Assembly: GCA_934047225.1 (NCBI GenBank)
Contig: OW204001.1
Span: forward strand, 14,182,201 to 14,246,200
Length of the DNA stretch: 64,000 bases
Source of the DNA: Ypsolopha sequella
Taxonomy: Eukaryota > Arthropoda > Insecta > Lepidoptera > Ypsolophidae
Reading direction: 5' to 3'
The notes under the pieces: generated by a model
The model's input: the letters and a program-made list of their open reading frames with translations, nothing else
Told to the model about the DNA's origin: nothing
Databases searched by the model: none
Translations under genes and position numbers: made by a program
Shown here: positions 19,698 through 32,400 of the stretch, piece after piece
Layout of the letters: each line of letters begins with the position of its first letter
How positions within the stretch are numbered: the stretch's first letter is position 1

Positions 19698-22600
19698 TTA
19701 ATCTACTGAGTGCTTCATTTTTTCACCCTCTTTGGGTAGGGTTCCTTCAGCAACGGATGATGCACGCCTTTTGAACCGACGACGACGGAATAACACACAG
19801 CAAAGTCTGTGAATAAAGATAACACTGTTAGAATTCACTCTGAAATTATGACTTCATTAAAAAAAGAAAAACATCATCTCGATATGAATCCCCGAAGGGG
19901 TTTCAGAGGTGTTCTCGGGTGTGGACCGACGTACCGAGTTTATATAATATACATGTATAAGTATATAGATAATTATACATATAATACTCTTAATATTATT
20001 AAATGGTACGTTAATTTAGCTGCAAAACAATTGAAGTTCCAAGTTCCTAAAAATGGCTATTGTTTTTTATGTGTTTTAATCATAGTTGTGTTAATTTTTG
20101 TTTATTGTTTTAAGTATCCTTATGGATGAACAGGCAGTGACAGAATAACAGCGTTCCTTTGCTTCTGGCTTAAGGGACAAAAGCTGATTCACCGACCTTT
20201 TCAACAGAACCTGTCTAATCCTAAATAGTCTTTAAGTATTATGTGTTTTGTGTTGTGTTCTGTAGAATAAAAATCTTTTTATTTATTTATTTATTTACTA
20301 CTTATAAATTATTTATTATTTGAATCAAAAAGCACGACATTTTCACAGTTTGGTATGTAGGTAGGCTTACTGTTTACAATTTGAAAGGATCAGCTGCTAA
20401 AAAGGTGGTTAGCGTGTCTCAGCATAAAAAGCGCATCTATTCTCAGCTATAAATTCTCAGTATATAATGTTGTGGGCCAAATGACAAAAGAGGGTGTTAT
20501 CTATAAAAATTAAAAAATTAAAATAGGTGCGACGACGAATGAAGCGAGAAAGAGGATAGCAATTTAGACCTGTTTCAGACTTGCTATAATTTTGAAGTAT
20601 CAAGCGAGAAGGTTTGCTTCAAGATTGCAATGGCAGTGAGTAAACTTAACACAAGTTTGAATCAAACTTTCTAGTTCCCATGAAGCAAAATTTTGTTCAA
20701 GCGACAGAAGTATTAATTTTTAATAAAAACGCAAAGCCGATGAAAAGGATAATCAAAAAAGACCGTTTGCTCTAATTATATTATTATGTCAATATCTTAT
20801 AAGTTGGGTATACGATTCGAACCTCGTACCTGATGCTGATGATCGCAGAGACGATGTTTCGGGACGCTATAACCGCTCGGGCACAGTAGCTATGCACAAG
20901 CTTATGCTATTGCTTAAAATGCGCGTAGGTAGTTTAATCAAAATCCACGTAATGTGACCGTTGACATTGTGTGTCACACACGCATCAATTTAAAATGAAA
21001 ATAAAACTTTTTACAAAAAAATAGCCACGTTAATTCTGATGTAGCAATTTAAAATAAAACATGCAGCAATCTTACGTAGGGCATTTAAAATAAAACCTGC
21101 AGTAACCTTACAAAGTATTGCCTCGACAATTTTGACGTGACAATTTAAAATCAAAGGTATCAAGAATTCACACACGTCACAAGTTTACAGTAACTTTAAA
21201 ATAAACTTGCCGTATCAATTTTGACGTAACAACTAAATATCAACCTTCATAAGTTTACAGCAACTTTAAAATAAACTTGCTACCACAATTTTGACGTGAC
21301 AACTAAATATCCTAACTGGCAGCAAGCCTACATACTGTCTTTAGGTAGCTTGTGATCACAAATTAGAAAGACGAGCGAAGTGAACTTTCTATTAAATTAT
21401 AGAAACTGAGAGCTACAGCTCGGCTCCCGAATTTATGATCACAAACAACTTAAAATGCTCCTCCTCATTTGCTCGTCGTTTGACTTTTTGTTGAAAATCG
21501 TCAATTTACAAATTTATAATAAATACCCCGCCAAATACTAGCAGACTGGAGAGTTATTTTGGCAGTCTGTAACTATTTACATACCTATGTATTTTGCCAA
21601 ATTTTGCCAATTTTTAAAGCAAATGTATTTCAACATACATAAATTGTCTTTACTGATAAGTAGCACCACATTTGAAGGGTAAGCGGGAAGAGGGATCATA
21701 GTCAACAGAAGGTAGTTTTGAAATAAGTAAAACAAAACTTGCTGACGTTATTATTTAAGAATTCTTAGTGGGCAATTATTGTAATCACAGTTAATTATTG
21801 TAACCACCGTTCTTTTTTTCTTCAAAAGTAAACTTTACTATCAGCCCATAGCTCCATATTCATAGCTTTTTTTTTTTACTGTTGCACTAATTATGACCCT
21901 ATTTTAAGTTCGGTTTATAAGCTTCTTGAGTCCGGTATATTTTCAAAAGCGAATATTCCGTGGTCTGTGTTTTTTTTTTGCTTAATCATTGTTCTCCAGA
22001 AATGGCGCTATTAACTCAATTTGTGAAAAAAACTGACAATGACCTTTCTTCCCGCTTACCCTTCATTTATGAAAAACTACCAACGAGAACAGAACAACTC
22101 GGTGTCTGGCCACAATACGCAGCTTCGTCAATTTTGAATAGTTAGTTACTTTCATATAAAAAACATAATATATTTTATTATTCTGTCCAATCGGTGAAGG
22201 GTATTATTCATAAAGCCCGGTCAGTATAATATTTTTTATAATTGCTTTCTCATATATACAGGAAATGTAAACCCGATAATTTAATAGATTGGAGAAGAAT
22301 AAAAACTGGTTTTACAATAACCATCCAAATCTCATTCCATTAATAAAAAAAAAAGTTAGAGCCACTTAAAGATTTCCGTAAAATCCAAAGAAATCAGTGT
22401 CACCTGAAGAGAAAAGACAACTAGATCACGCGAAGTTATTTTCATTGTTGATCCCACTATTTTGGAGTATTTTGAACTTGTATCATATGAAAATGGCTAG
22501 GATAACCGTACATTTTATATTTTTAGTTACATTTAATTATAATAATAATTCTTCAATTTTTTTTTCTTAACGGGGCTTGGTTAAAACTTTAAAAGTCACC

Positions 22601-23409
22601 CCGTATATTAGACATTTTTCAAATTGTCCGAAAATTATGAATTATGTCCTAAAACATGGCAAAAAAACCAGCAGGTCGTGTCAGAGATACAACCCTAAAT
22701 AAGTCACCTCTTTACTCAATCAAATAGGAAGGAACATAAATATCATAATGTCAGTGATAATTTCCATTTTCTTATTATTCCGATATCCTGAATAATAACA
22801 AAATATTGAACGATTAAAAAACGTAATAATCTGTAATAAAATATAAAATCAAAAAACTTGGTTAAAAAATATTGTCAACAAATGCGCGGATCAAGTCAAT
22901 AAGCTCATCTTAAAGTTCAATACACGAAAGAACTACCCTTTCAAAGTGATTTTATTGTCAAGTACTACATACGAAAATGCCTTGATCTGCGGAACTTCTT
23001 CGTACCGTAAGTGACGTATAAGTTCTGATGCGAACATAGAAATGTCCACTTCAAAATAAATAAAGACAACTAACAACATGTTTAAGTGCTACATTAAATT
23101 ATACCTCAGGGTAAGAAAGTACAGTATCTCAGCAAGACTCAGTATGGAGAAACCCATGAATAATCCAAGCAGGCCGCCGCAGTTAGCAAGGAAATCGGTT
23201 TGACCATACAGCTCAGAGCGCCGTGATGTGATGAATTGGGCTTCCTTGAAGAATATCATCACCCGCGCGAAGTATAGGCTGCAAAAATATTCAAGATTTA
23301 CCATAATAATAATAATATTGGTGGTCAATGGATGAGTTTGGCGAGAGGCCAACGAAAATGGTTTGGAGAAGAAGAGGCCCATGCCCAACAGTGGGTGGAT
23401 ATAGGCTGA

Positions 23410-23445
<36 letters not shown>

Positions 23446-26400
23446 AATTTCGTAAATACAACTTTAAAATGCAATATTTGGGAGGCAATCGATAAAATCT
23501 AAACTTATGAGTGCATTACAATATATTAAATACTATTAGAAACAAATTTTCTGAGAAAAATAAATCTCAGTCTTGATCTTGGGCTTGATCCCGGTATCTC
23601 TGCTGACTCGCGGACTCATCCAGTTAATCCACATGGCCGCCATCGAAAAAATATCCAAGGGTTGCACCATCAAGTTTTTCAGGTATTTTAGAACTGGTTA
23701 TCTAAAAAAACATTTTTTACGAAAAAGCTGCAACTTCCATTTGCCTTCGTGTGACGTCTTTGAGAAAAGGTTGTTTAGAAATGTGTCCTTTGCATTACTG
23801 TATCTTATTTGGCTCGAATCACATAATAATGCACATGTTAACGCTCACGAGGTTGCACACGCCTTTTTGATGAAATCTATTTATTTTAAGGCGAGGGATT
23901 TCGAAATGTATGCAAAGTCGTATGTTTTTAAATCAATTTTGAGCGGTTAAAATTAAAATAAAAAATCTGAATAAAATATATTATGTGCTATTTATTATAA
24001 TATCTAATTCAATCCCAGATTAGCCTTGCAATAATTATAACTTTACTGCATTAAATTATTTGTTAAACATGAGGTCAATTCACAGAAGTGTTACTGTGTT
24101 ACAGAATGTCATCGAATATTTATTTTTTCCTTTTCATGTTATAATCTTCAGAGCACAGGATATCAAAACTCAGCACAATGGCCCAGCCGGATTTTCGTTT
24201 TTATGTAAGTATCACCTCTAATATTTTTTTTGGTATTTATTTATTTTAGCCCGGCTCTTTTTTTGGGCAATAGCTACTAGAGCGGATATATCCGCTGGAA
24301 ATTTCAACTACAAATTAAGTGGTTCCGACAAATTTTATTGTTTAAAGACTCTTGGTTGCTATTTTTTCTACTCACTCATTAATTTCTTCGTCAATAGGAT
24401 GCTTGTACGCTCTATAAATGGCTTTCCAATCATAATCCGCCTGTGAAGTCTCAGCTTCGTACTCTATGGATGTGCACGCTGGTAGACACCGACATTCCCG
24501 CGCCACTCGGCTGGCGTCGCCCAGGGTACCGTTAGAAGTGGACTGCTTGTCCAGCCCGGAGAGCACTTCCACTGTTACCAGCTCTACTGCAATAATAGTA
24601 GTTTATGCTACAAGGGCCAAAAGGAATAAATTACGAGGACGATTTAAAACACGAGCGTAGCGAGTGTTTTAAACGTAGCCGAGTAATTTATTGCTTTTAC
24701 GCCCGTGTATCATACTACGTTTTTCAATGCATAGTGTGAGGAAACGAAAACAAATATAATCTTGTGAACTTTAAATTGTAATTGGCTCAAAAGGATTGTA
24801 TCCAGAGCCGTTAAACAGTGGAAAAAAAAGTATAACATCTATGGTACACAGGAAAGTCTGCAGGTTAGCCAACCATTGTAAATAAATAAAAAAAATAAAA
24901 AATAATAAAGCCCTAGGGCAAAATAATCGACTTTTTGTTCGGTTTTGATGCATAAAAAGCGGGCCTTTACGAGCACATGCATTGAAAAAATACATATTCT
25001 CTTCTCTACAAACCTTTTGCTTTTAGATCGTCACCCGACGACGTGACGCTTCCCTATTGCGGGCGATATGCCAGAGAGTCGGAGTTCCGAGATTGGGCAA
25101 AACAGGGTTCGCGGTTATGGCTTAATAAGATAGTAAAATATTAATTTATGAACAAAATAAATACCTCTTGTTACCTTACAAGATGAAGTACAGGTCGATT
25201 AAAAAAAATCTTGGCACTAATGTATAGTAACTTCAGAAAAAAAACAGGATGTCAAGTTCAGGTTACACCCGCAGCGCTGCAATGCTATTCAAGAGATTTT
25301 CATGAAATTCCTGTTTTTTTTCTGAAGTTACTGTACATTATTGTCGTGATTTTTTTTAATGAACCTGCACTTCACCTTGTAAGGTAACAAGTGGTATTTA
25401 TTTTGTTCAGAAATTTGAATTTTTACCGTCTTAAAAAGCCATAATCCCGAACCCCGAATCTCGGAACACCGACCCTTAAGCGGTTTACGTAGTTGGGACG
25501 TAAATAATGCACATCGAGCTAAAGAAGGAGATACATCGGCTGTAATCGGCTAGTTTCGGCTTCGTAGAGCGTCGTCTCTGTCGCACGGAACACTTACATC
25601 CCGGTATATACTAGGAGCTCACAGAACATTTAAATCAAAATGTTCTGAGTAGGAGCTGTTAAAACAATTAAGATTTTCGATGTGCTTTATTTACTGCCGC
25701 GACCTGTACTTATCTACATATAATAAAACAGTAGCACCGTAAAACAGTAGTCTTGTATATTGAAGAAAAGTAATAAAAATAGATAGAGGGTGACTAAAGA
25801 AGAGTAAAAGAACAAAAATCAGCTATTTTATTAAAATTCTTTTCTGTCTGTTTGTTTGTTCGCGCACATCTCCGAAACTTCTGAACGGATTTTCATGTAG
25901 TTTTCACAGTGAATAGAACTTAATTTGGAGCAGAATATAAGTTTTATTTTATTAGAATCGAAGGTTGAAAAAATAAATTGTCAATTAAAGATTTTTGGAA
26001 TTTCTTTTTCTTATGTTAGAAGTTACATATAACGCCCAAGCCGAAAACAGGGCAGAGACCGAATAAACGCGGGCGGAGCCGCGGGCCAAAGGCTAGTTAA
26101 TAATTAAGAACATTATCAGCGAACAGCGCTTATTAGGAGTTCTGGCGAACACGGAGCCCTTAAGGCGATATGCGAAAAAAATATGGGTGTTTCTTTTCTG
26201 TGTATTTAAATTTTATTAAATTTCTGGTTTATGCATTTTGACTATATAATATAGGGTTTTGAAATTGGAAATCATGTTTGGATAAATTTTCCTCGATAGA
26301 AATAATTGTTGAAATGAGGTCTTCAAACACACTTTTTCTCCTCGTTTGACGAATAGGAACCATATACAGAACTCAAACATATTTTATTAGGTGTGTTTCA

Positions 26401-29400
26401 ACAATTTCTAGAGATTTGATATTTGAAATTTTGCTAGCTATTTTAGTTTTTTTAATAAAAATATAAAACCAACTTTTTTCCCTTTTGCCCTGAATCCGCC
26501 CCTCTCGGACTGCGCGATTTTTCGCTTGAAGTGACAGTGACAAAAATAAAATTCGCATAGCCTCTTAAGACTTAGATCTGGCCCGGCACTCCCAAAAAGA
26601 TTCGGTCGATCGAATATCGTTTGAGCATATGTCCATCTCTGATGCACGCATGGAAAGTGTGGTAGATACGACGGATATACGACCGAACGATATTCGATCG
26701 AATTTTGTCACTTCGGAGTAGGCCCCCTGATTTGATTAAAAATTAATTAAGTACCTATGCAAAAAAAAAAAACTAACTTAGTGAAACGTAAGATATTATA
26801 ACTACAAAATGAGTTCCTTGATTATCTTTGAAGAACTTTAGTTACTTATTATAATTTGAATTATTTCTTTAGTTAAATTTGAGCGCGTTCGCAGCTTCTC
26901 GAACGACCGAGAGATCGTGTGACAAATTGAGTTGCACGCACCAACACGTCTCTAGCAGTCAAATATCTCTGCCAGCAGTAGTTGTCGCCTTAATAGTTTC
27001 ACATCTGGATATCCAGAACGATAGTAACGCACGGAGCGTAATTGAAATAACAAGAGAAAATCTATATTTGTAAAGATTCTGGAGATAAAGCTTTTGACGA
27101 CCTATAAATATCTTTGCCCCGTTTTCGGCTTGGCGGTTATTTTATTGACACCCCTTATAGTATATATGTTGACCAGAGTCACTGCGATGATTATAAAGAA
27201 ACCCGCATCCAAATACGTTGATTAGTTCTCGAGTTAAAACGGAACATACAGTAAGATAGACAGACAATTACATAAAAGTAAAATTAGTGGCCTTACTCAA
27301 CACAAAACAAGCATTTCGAAATTGAGTCCTGGCGGAAAGGCACAAAAAGTTTCAGAACCCCTGTTTGCCTTGTTTTGAATCTCTGGAGCATAAGCATATA
27401 CCGATGTCCTCATTTCTCCAAAACGAAAAACTCTGGACAGCAATTTTCTGAATTGTATAGTGTAAAGTGGCGGTGGTTTACTCTAACACAATTTGTAATG
27501 TCTATTTTACCCGACAAAAATAGAGCAGGGACGAATTTAAGGGCGGTTTCGCAGCCGGATTGTTAAAAACCTGCCTTTTTCTAATTAATCGAAATGTTAG
27601 ATTTCAACAAATTTGAAATTCTACTTTACAGAAACCAATGGAAACTTTGCGATGGCAGCATACACAATACATAGGTAATAAGGTTTTGTTGAATAATTAT
27701 CGAGTGAATTTTAATTAAATTTAAATTTAAGTGTTCTGTTTCAATTAATTAGAAAAAGGTGGGTTTTTCACAATCCGGCTGCGAAACGGCTCCGGCCGGG
27801 TTCTTTAGCAAAGCGTCAGGTGTCGCGTCGCATTTAGCAAGTAAATAATAATACAGAGCCGTTTTAAGACAAAAAGGGTATAGTCATAGAGAAAAAAAAC
27901 CGGCCAAGTGCGAGTCAGACTCGTGTACCTAGGGTTCCGTATTGTGGATGATAAATTAAATTTTGACATTTTTTTTCGTGAATTTCTCAACCGCTTTATT
28001 TTTCCTGTAATCTTTACGTAAACACATATTACCACGATTTTTTTCATATTTTTTTGGTCCACCAATTTTGTAGATAAGGGGGGGGGGACATGGATATTTT
28101 TGTGGATTTTTAAAGATTTCTCGAAACCAGTGCCAGTAAATAGTGTAAAAGCATATATTTTTACAATCAGCTTTCTAATATCTACAATTTGATACCCATA
28201 TTGTATTTTTATAAAATATTTTTTTCAATTTATTTTTCTTCTTTTTTATATAATATCTCATTTGTGTTCGTTTCCTGTAATTGGCCAGTTATGATCTATA
28301 ATTGACATTTTTTCTATTTTTACAATCAGCTTTCTAATATCTACAATTTGATACCCATATTGTATTTTTAGGCTAATATTTTTTATTTTTCTCACTTTTG
28401 TTTTGGAAATATTTTGAACAACTTCAAATTTTTCATTTTTTTTTACACCGTGATATGTGGGTAAATTAATGCTATTTTTGTACCAAATTTCATGCCTTTA
28501 TCTTTAACGGTGCTAAAGTTATGAGGCTGTGACATACGGACGGACGCACAGGCGGACGGACAACGGAATCTCACCATAAGGTTCCTTTTGTACCTACGGA
28601 ACCCTAAAAATAAAAATAATTTGTACTTACATTGTGCATTTTTCATACAGGCTACACTGCCAGCGTTACAAACAGACATATTGGGGCCATCTGTAAACAC
28701 ACATTCAAATTAAAAACTTTACACTTTCACTTACTACTTATATCGCTATTCTGACTGAAATAAAAGAAATGGTTTTAAAACAAGTTGGTTCTGAGAACTT
28801 ACGTGGCATTCCAAATTGAACACAACCACAACGTGCGTTTGTGAAGTTCGTGAGACATTCCATCTCGCAATTTGCTTGTGTGTATACTTTGAAGTATTGC
28901 AGGTAACGCTCAGATGGGAAGTAGCATTGTCGCCTGATAAATATATGGAAAATTGTGTACAGTGACATATGCAACTTGTAAAGTTAAAACATATCTCAGT
29001 TATATTCTAAACTAGTGACTCGCCCCGGCTTCGCACGGGTGCAATGCTGATACTAAATTAACTGAAAGTATTCATTTAAATTACATGCTGTAAAGGGCCA
29101 TATTGATCTATATTAAATGCACAGTGTATTTAAGGTACTTAATTGGATAAGGGTTAATGCTGTATTGCTTAAAATCGCTTCGTAAATAAGCCATAATGGT
29201 TATTGTGGGTTATCCCTAAGAGATAGACATATACTTTTTTGTAAACCTTTTTAAGGTGTACAATACTGTATTACATTATTTTGATCTATCTCGTAGGGTT
29301 CAGCCAGCAGCGTTTCCAATGTAAGCGCAAAAAAATGTGTTTATTTAAGACATCACATTAGAAACCTCTAAAATTATCAGTGTTTCTCTACTATATTATG

Positions 29401-32400
29401 CATGTATTGTAGCCGATTCTGAAGGCTTTAACTTTAGTTTTAGTATTGTCAAAACTAAATTTTCATCGTTGCAAAATAGTTCATAAGTGTGAAGAACAGA
29501 AACTAAATTACTTTGGAAAAATTTAAGTATTGACAGCACTAAAACTAAAGTTAAAGCCTTCAGGATCGGCTTTACTATACATATAAACCTTCCTCTTGAG
29601 TCAATCTATATATTAAAAAAAACCGCATCAAAATCCGTTGCGTAGTTTTAAAGATCTAATCATACATAGGGCAGACAGACAGCGGGAAGCGACTGTTTTA
29701 TACTATGTAGTATAGCAGTAAGTAGAGCAGGGGCTGCGGTCTGACCAAACTGCAGATATCAATCTTGTTATATATTAACCAATAGGAAGTAAACTGCATA
29801 TTTAATTCGTAAACGACATAAACGCTTAATCAACGAGCTTAACTACATTTAAATTGATATCTACGAATATTAATTAGCAGGGATATGGAAAATTTGCATT
29901 TTTAAGTTTACAGCATAAATTAACATGAAATTTTGTTACCGCGTTGGGTCATAAGGTCGAAGGCCCTCGGAAGTGGTCATCATTTTAGGTTTCACAGCCA
30001 CTACGACCTCTTGAGATAGTGGTGATCGGAAGTATTGTTGCGAAAGTCTCGGTAACTCTGCTGGGTTGTGGAGCAAAATCTACAGGAGAAGTGTTTTTAA
30101 CTGCAAATGGAGATAAGGACAAACGATTGTCGGCTAAGAGATATTTACCTTAAAACCCTGCACTGGACCTTTACAAAGATAATCCAAATCTTTTTCTCTT
30201 GCCTGCAATAAAAATGTCAAGCCTGCTTTTGCACCATATCCCTGAAAATAAAAAATTGGTCAATTTATTTTCACATGTTATTTCAATCCATTTGAACAGT
30301 CTTGTTTTGCTTTTTTGTGTTACTCACAGAACCGCGATGCGGGTACGTTTCGATAGGGGTATTCGGAGGATATCCATCTTCTAAAGTCCAATTTTGAGTG
30401 GCATTTCCGTGTTCCAAGTATGGATAGTCCCGGTGTAAGCTTAATGAATAAAATATTATTAATAATTATTAGAGTGCATTACAAACTACTTAGAAATCAA
30501 CCAGTAACATATTTAAAAGCAAATATATTTTGAAAAAATTCCTGGGGCCAGGATTTGAACCTGGAAAGACGAATTTATCCACCATATCTGTACACAGTTT
30601 TTTTTTGTGACTACTTGATATACCAAATTGTAATACACATGCTGAACGCTCACGAGGGCGTTATACCATTTCAAGCCTTGTTCATTCTGAACAGAAGGCG
30701 CTGTCATCGCTACAATGTCGGTCGCTACCTGTTACAGTTCGTTTCTGGTTGATTTCTAGTTTGTAAGTAATGCATTCTAATAATAATTAGAGTTTATGTT
30801 TATTTTGCGAAATCCATCGCTATGAATACTCTAAATATTATTTTTATTATTATTATTTTTTCAAATTCTTGTCTTTGGATTTGTTTCTGATTGATATTTT
30901 CTAGTTTGTAATGCACTCTAATAATAATTAGAGTATTCAAAGCGATGGATTTCGCAATAAAAACATGTAATCAAAATATTAATAGTATATTTTTTATACA
31001 ATAGCCGTTTTATCATTGTACAACCGGGATATGTAGACCCGGGACAAGGAAGATTTTGCCCGTGGGGTTATTAAAAAAAATTATACCTGTTTTATAATTA
31101 ATTGTGAAGAATACATACTTTTCTAATCTGAACAGCTCTTCAGCACCTAAAGTATTGAAAGTGTAACATTGGCCCTCTTCGGTAAGAATAGGCGAAAAAA
31201 GATCTGCGCAGCTTGTCCTAGGAATATCTTTCCATTTGCAGCCGAAAATTACTTCAGTTATGTTCGGAGATACCTGAAAGAAATATTGGGAATTAATTAA
31301 GTTTAATTAATTAATGCCGCAGGAATCAACGCAATACACGTCGCGGCTGCTGGGTGGTACTACTGTCTAGTAATAATTTCTTTAAATAAATTTGAATGAA
31401 TGAATGAATGAATGATCGAATGAATGAATGAATGAATTTGAATGAAAATTAAATTTAGATAAATTGTAAATAAACCTTTTTTACTTTTTTCTTTTTTGTA
31501 AATAACTTATATGTCATATTTAATTAATTGTCAGATTCTCAACAGATGCCCAGTGGGGCCCGAAATATATCTTGAGTTAAATTATTATTTTTACCTTTTT
31601 ATTATTAGTTTTTAATCAACCAAAACTACATTAAAAATCTTACAAAAAAGAGACAAATATATATTGATCAAAGAATTAATTAAGTGTTATTGTTCGGTAC
31701 ATTCCACTGTTCCATAAACTTGTAGGTACTTACTTCCTTTAAATTATTCACAGTCTCAGTTCCATTAGAAATTTTCCTTCCATTTGCAGGTGCAAGATGA
31801 TCGTCGCAGACCAGAGACACGTCTTCATAAAGATTTTTCCTAAAATAATTTAATTGGTGAAATTTTACAATACAAGGTGACTTTTTGATCATCATCCAAA
31901 TTCATACTGGTGGCTTGGTAAGTGATTAGTATCATGGATCAATAACAATTTTGGTGAAATTCGGAAAATGAAATTTTGACTCCCCATAGTGACTCACTCG
32001 GGACTGGAAGTGAATTTCTATGGGAAGCCGAAATTTCATTTTAGGAATTTCACAAAAAATGTTATTGATCCAAGATACTGATCACTTATCAAGCCTCCAG
32101 TATGAATTTGGATGATGATCAAAAAGTCACCTTGTATACAAACTCTAGGAATAATAAAAAAAATAACTTACTCTTCCTCGGTCAAATTAGCACGTGTGCT
32201 TTCATTTGAGTATAAATGGTAGTATTCAGTAAAGTTGAACTTTGTTTGCATTGATTTAGTTTCGAAGCAAATTGTAATCGCAGGATATGGAATCTAAAGA
32301 TCAATTAATAATTTTTACTATGACAGAAATAAATTTATATGTTTGAACACTTAGCAATTTATTAAACGCAAGGAGATATAAATTAACATTATATCATTGC

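Noticed and set aside
21960..22145. Small plus-strand gene MALLTQFVKKTDND...
   Set aside because: Its coding stretch coincides with the right inverted repeat of the element at 21665-22070, and it has no partner exon.
23573..23950. 125-codon plus frame
   Set aside because: Crosses a repeat also present at 11130-11240; no family resemblance; antisense inside the pickpocket gene.
26840..27075. Plus-strand exon near 26.9 kb
   Set aside because: Open for about 64 codons but without splice or start support, and antisense in a pickpocket intron.
30541..30575. tRNA gene on minus strand (T-arm-like GGTTCAAATCCTGG)
   Set aside because: No matching D-arm or acceptor stem; lies inside inverted repeats, so SINE-like or chance.
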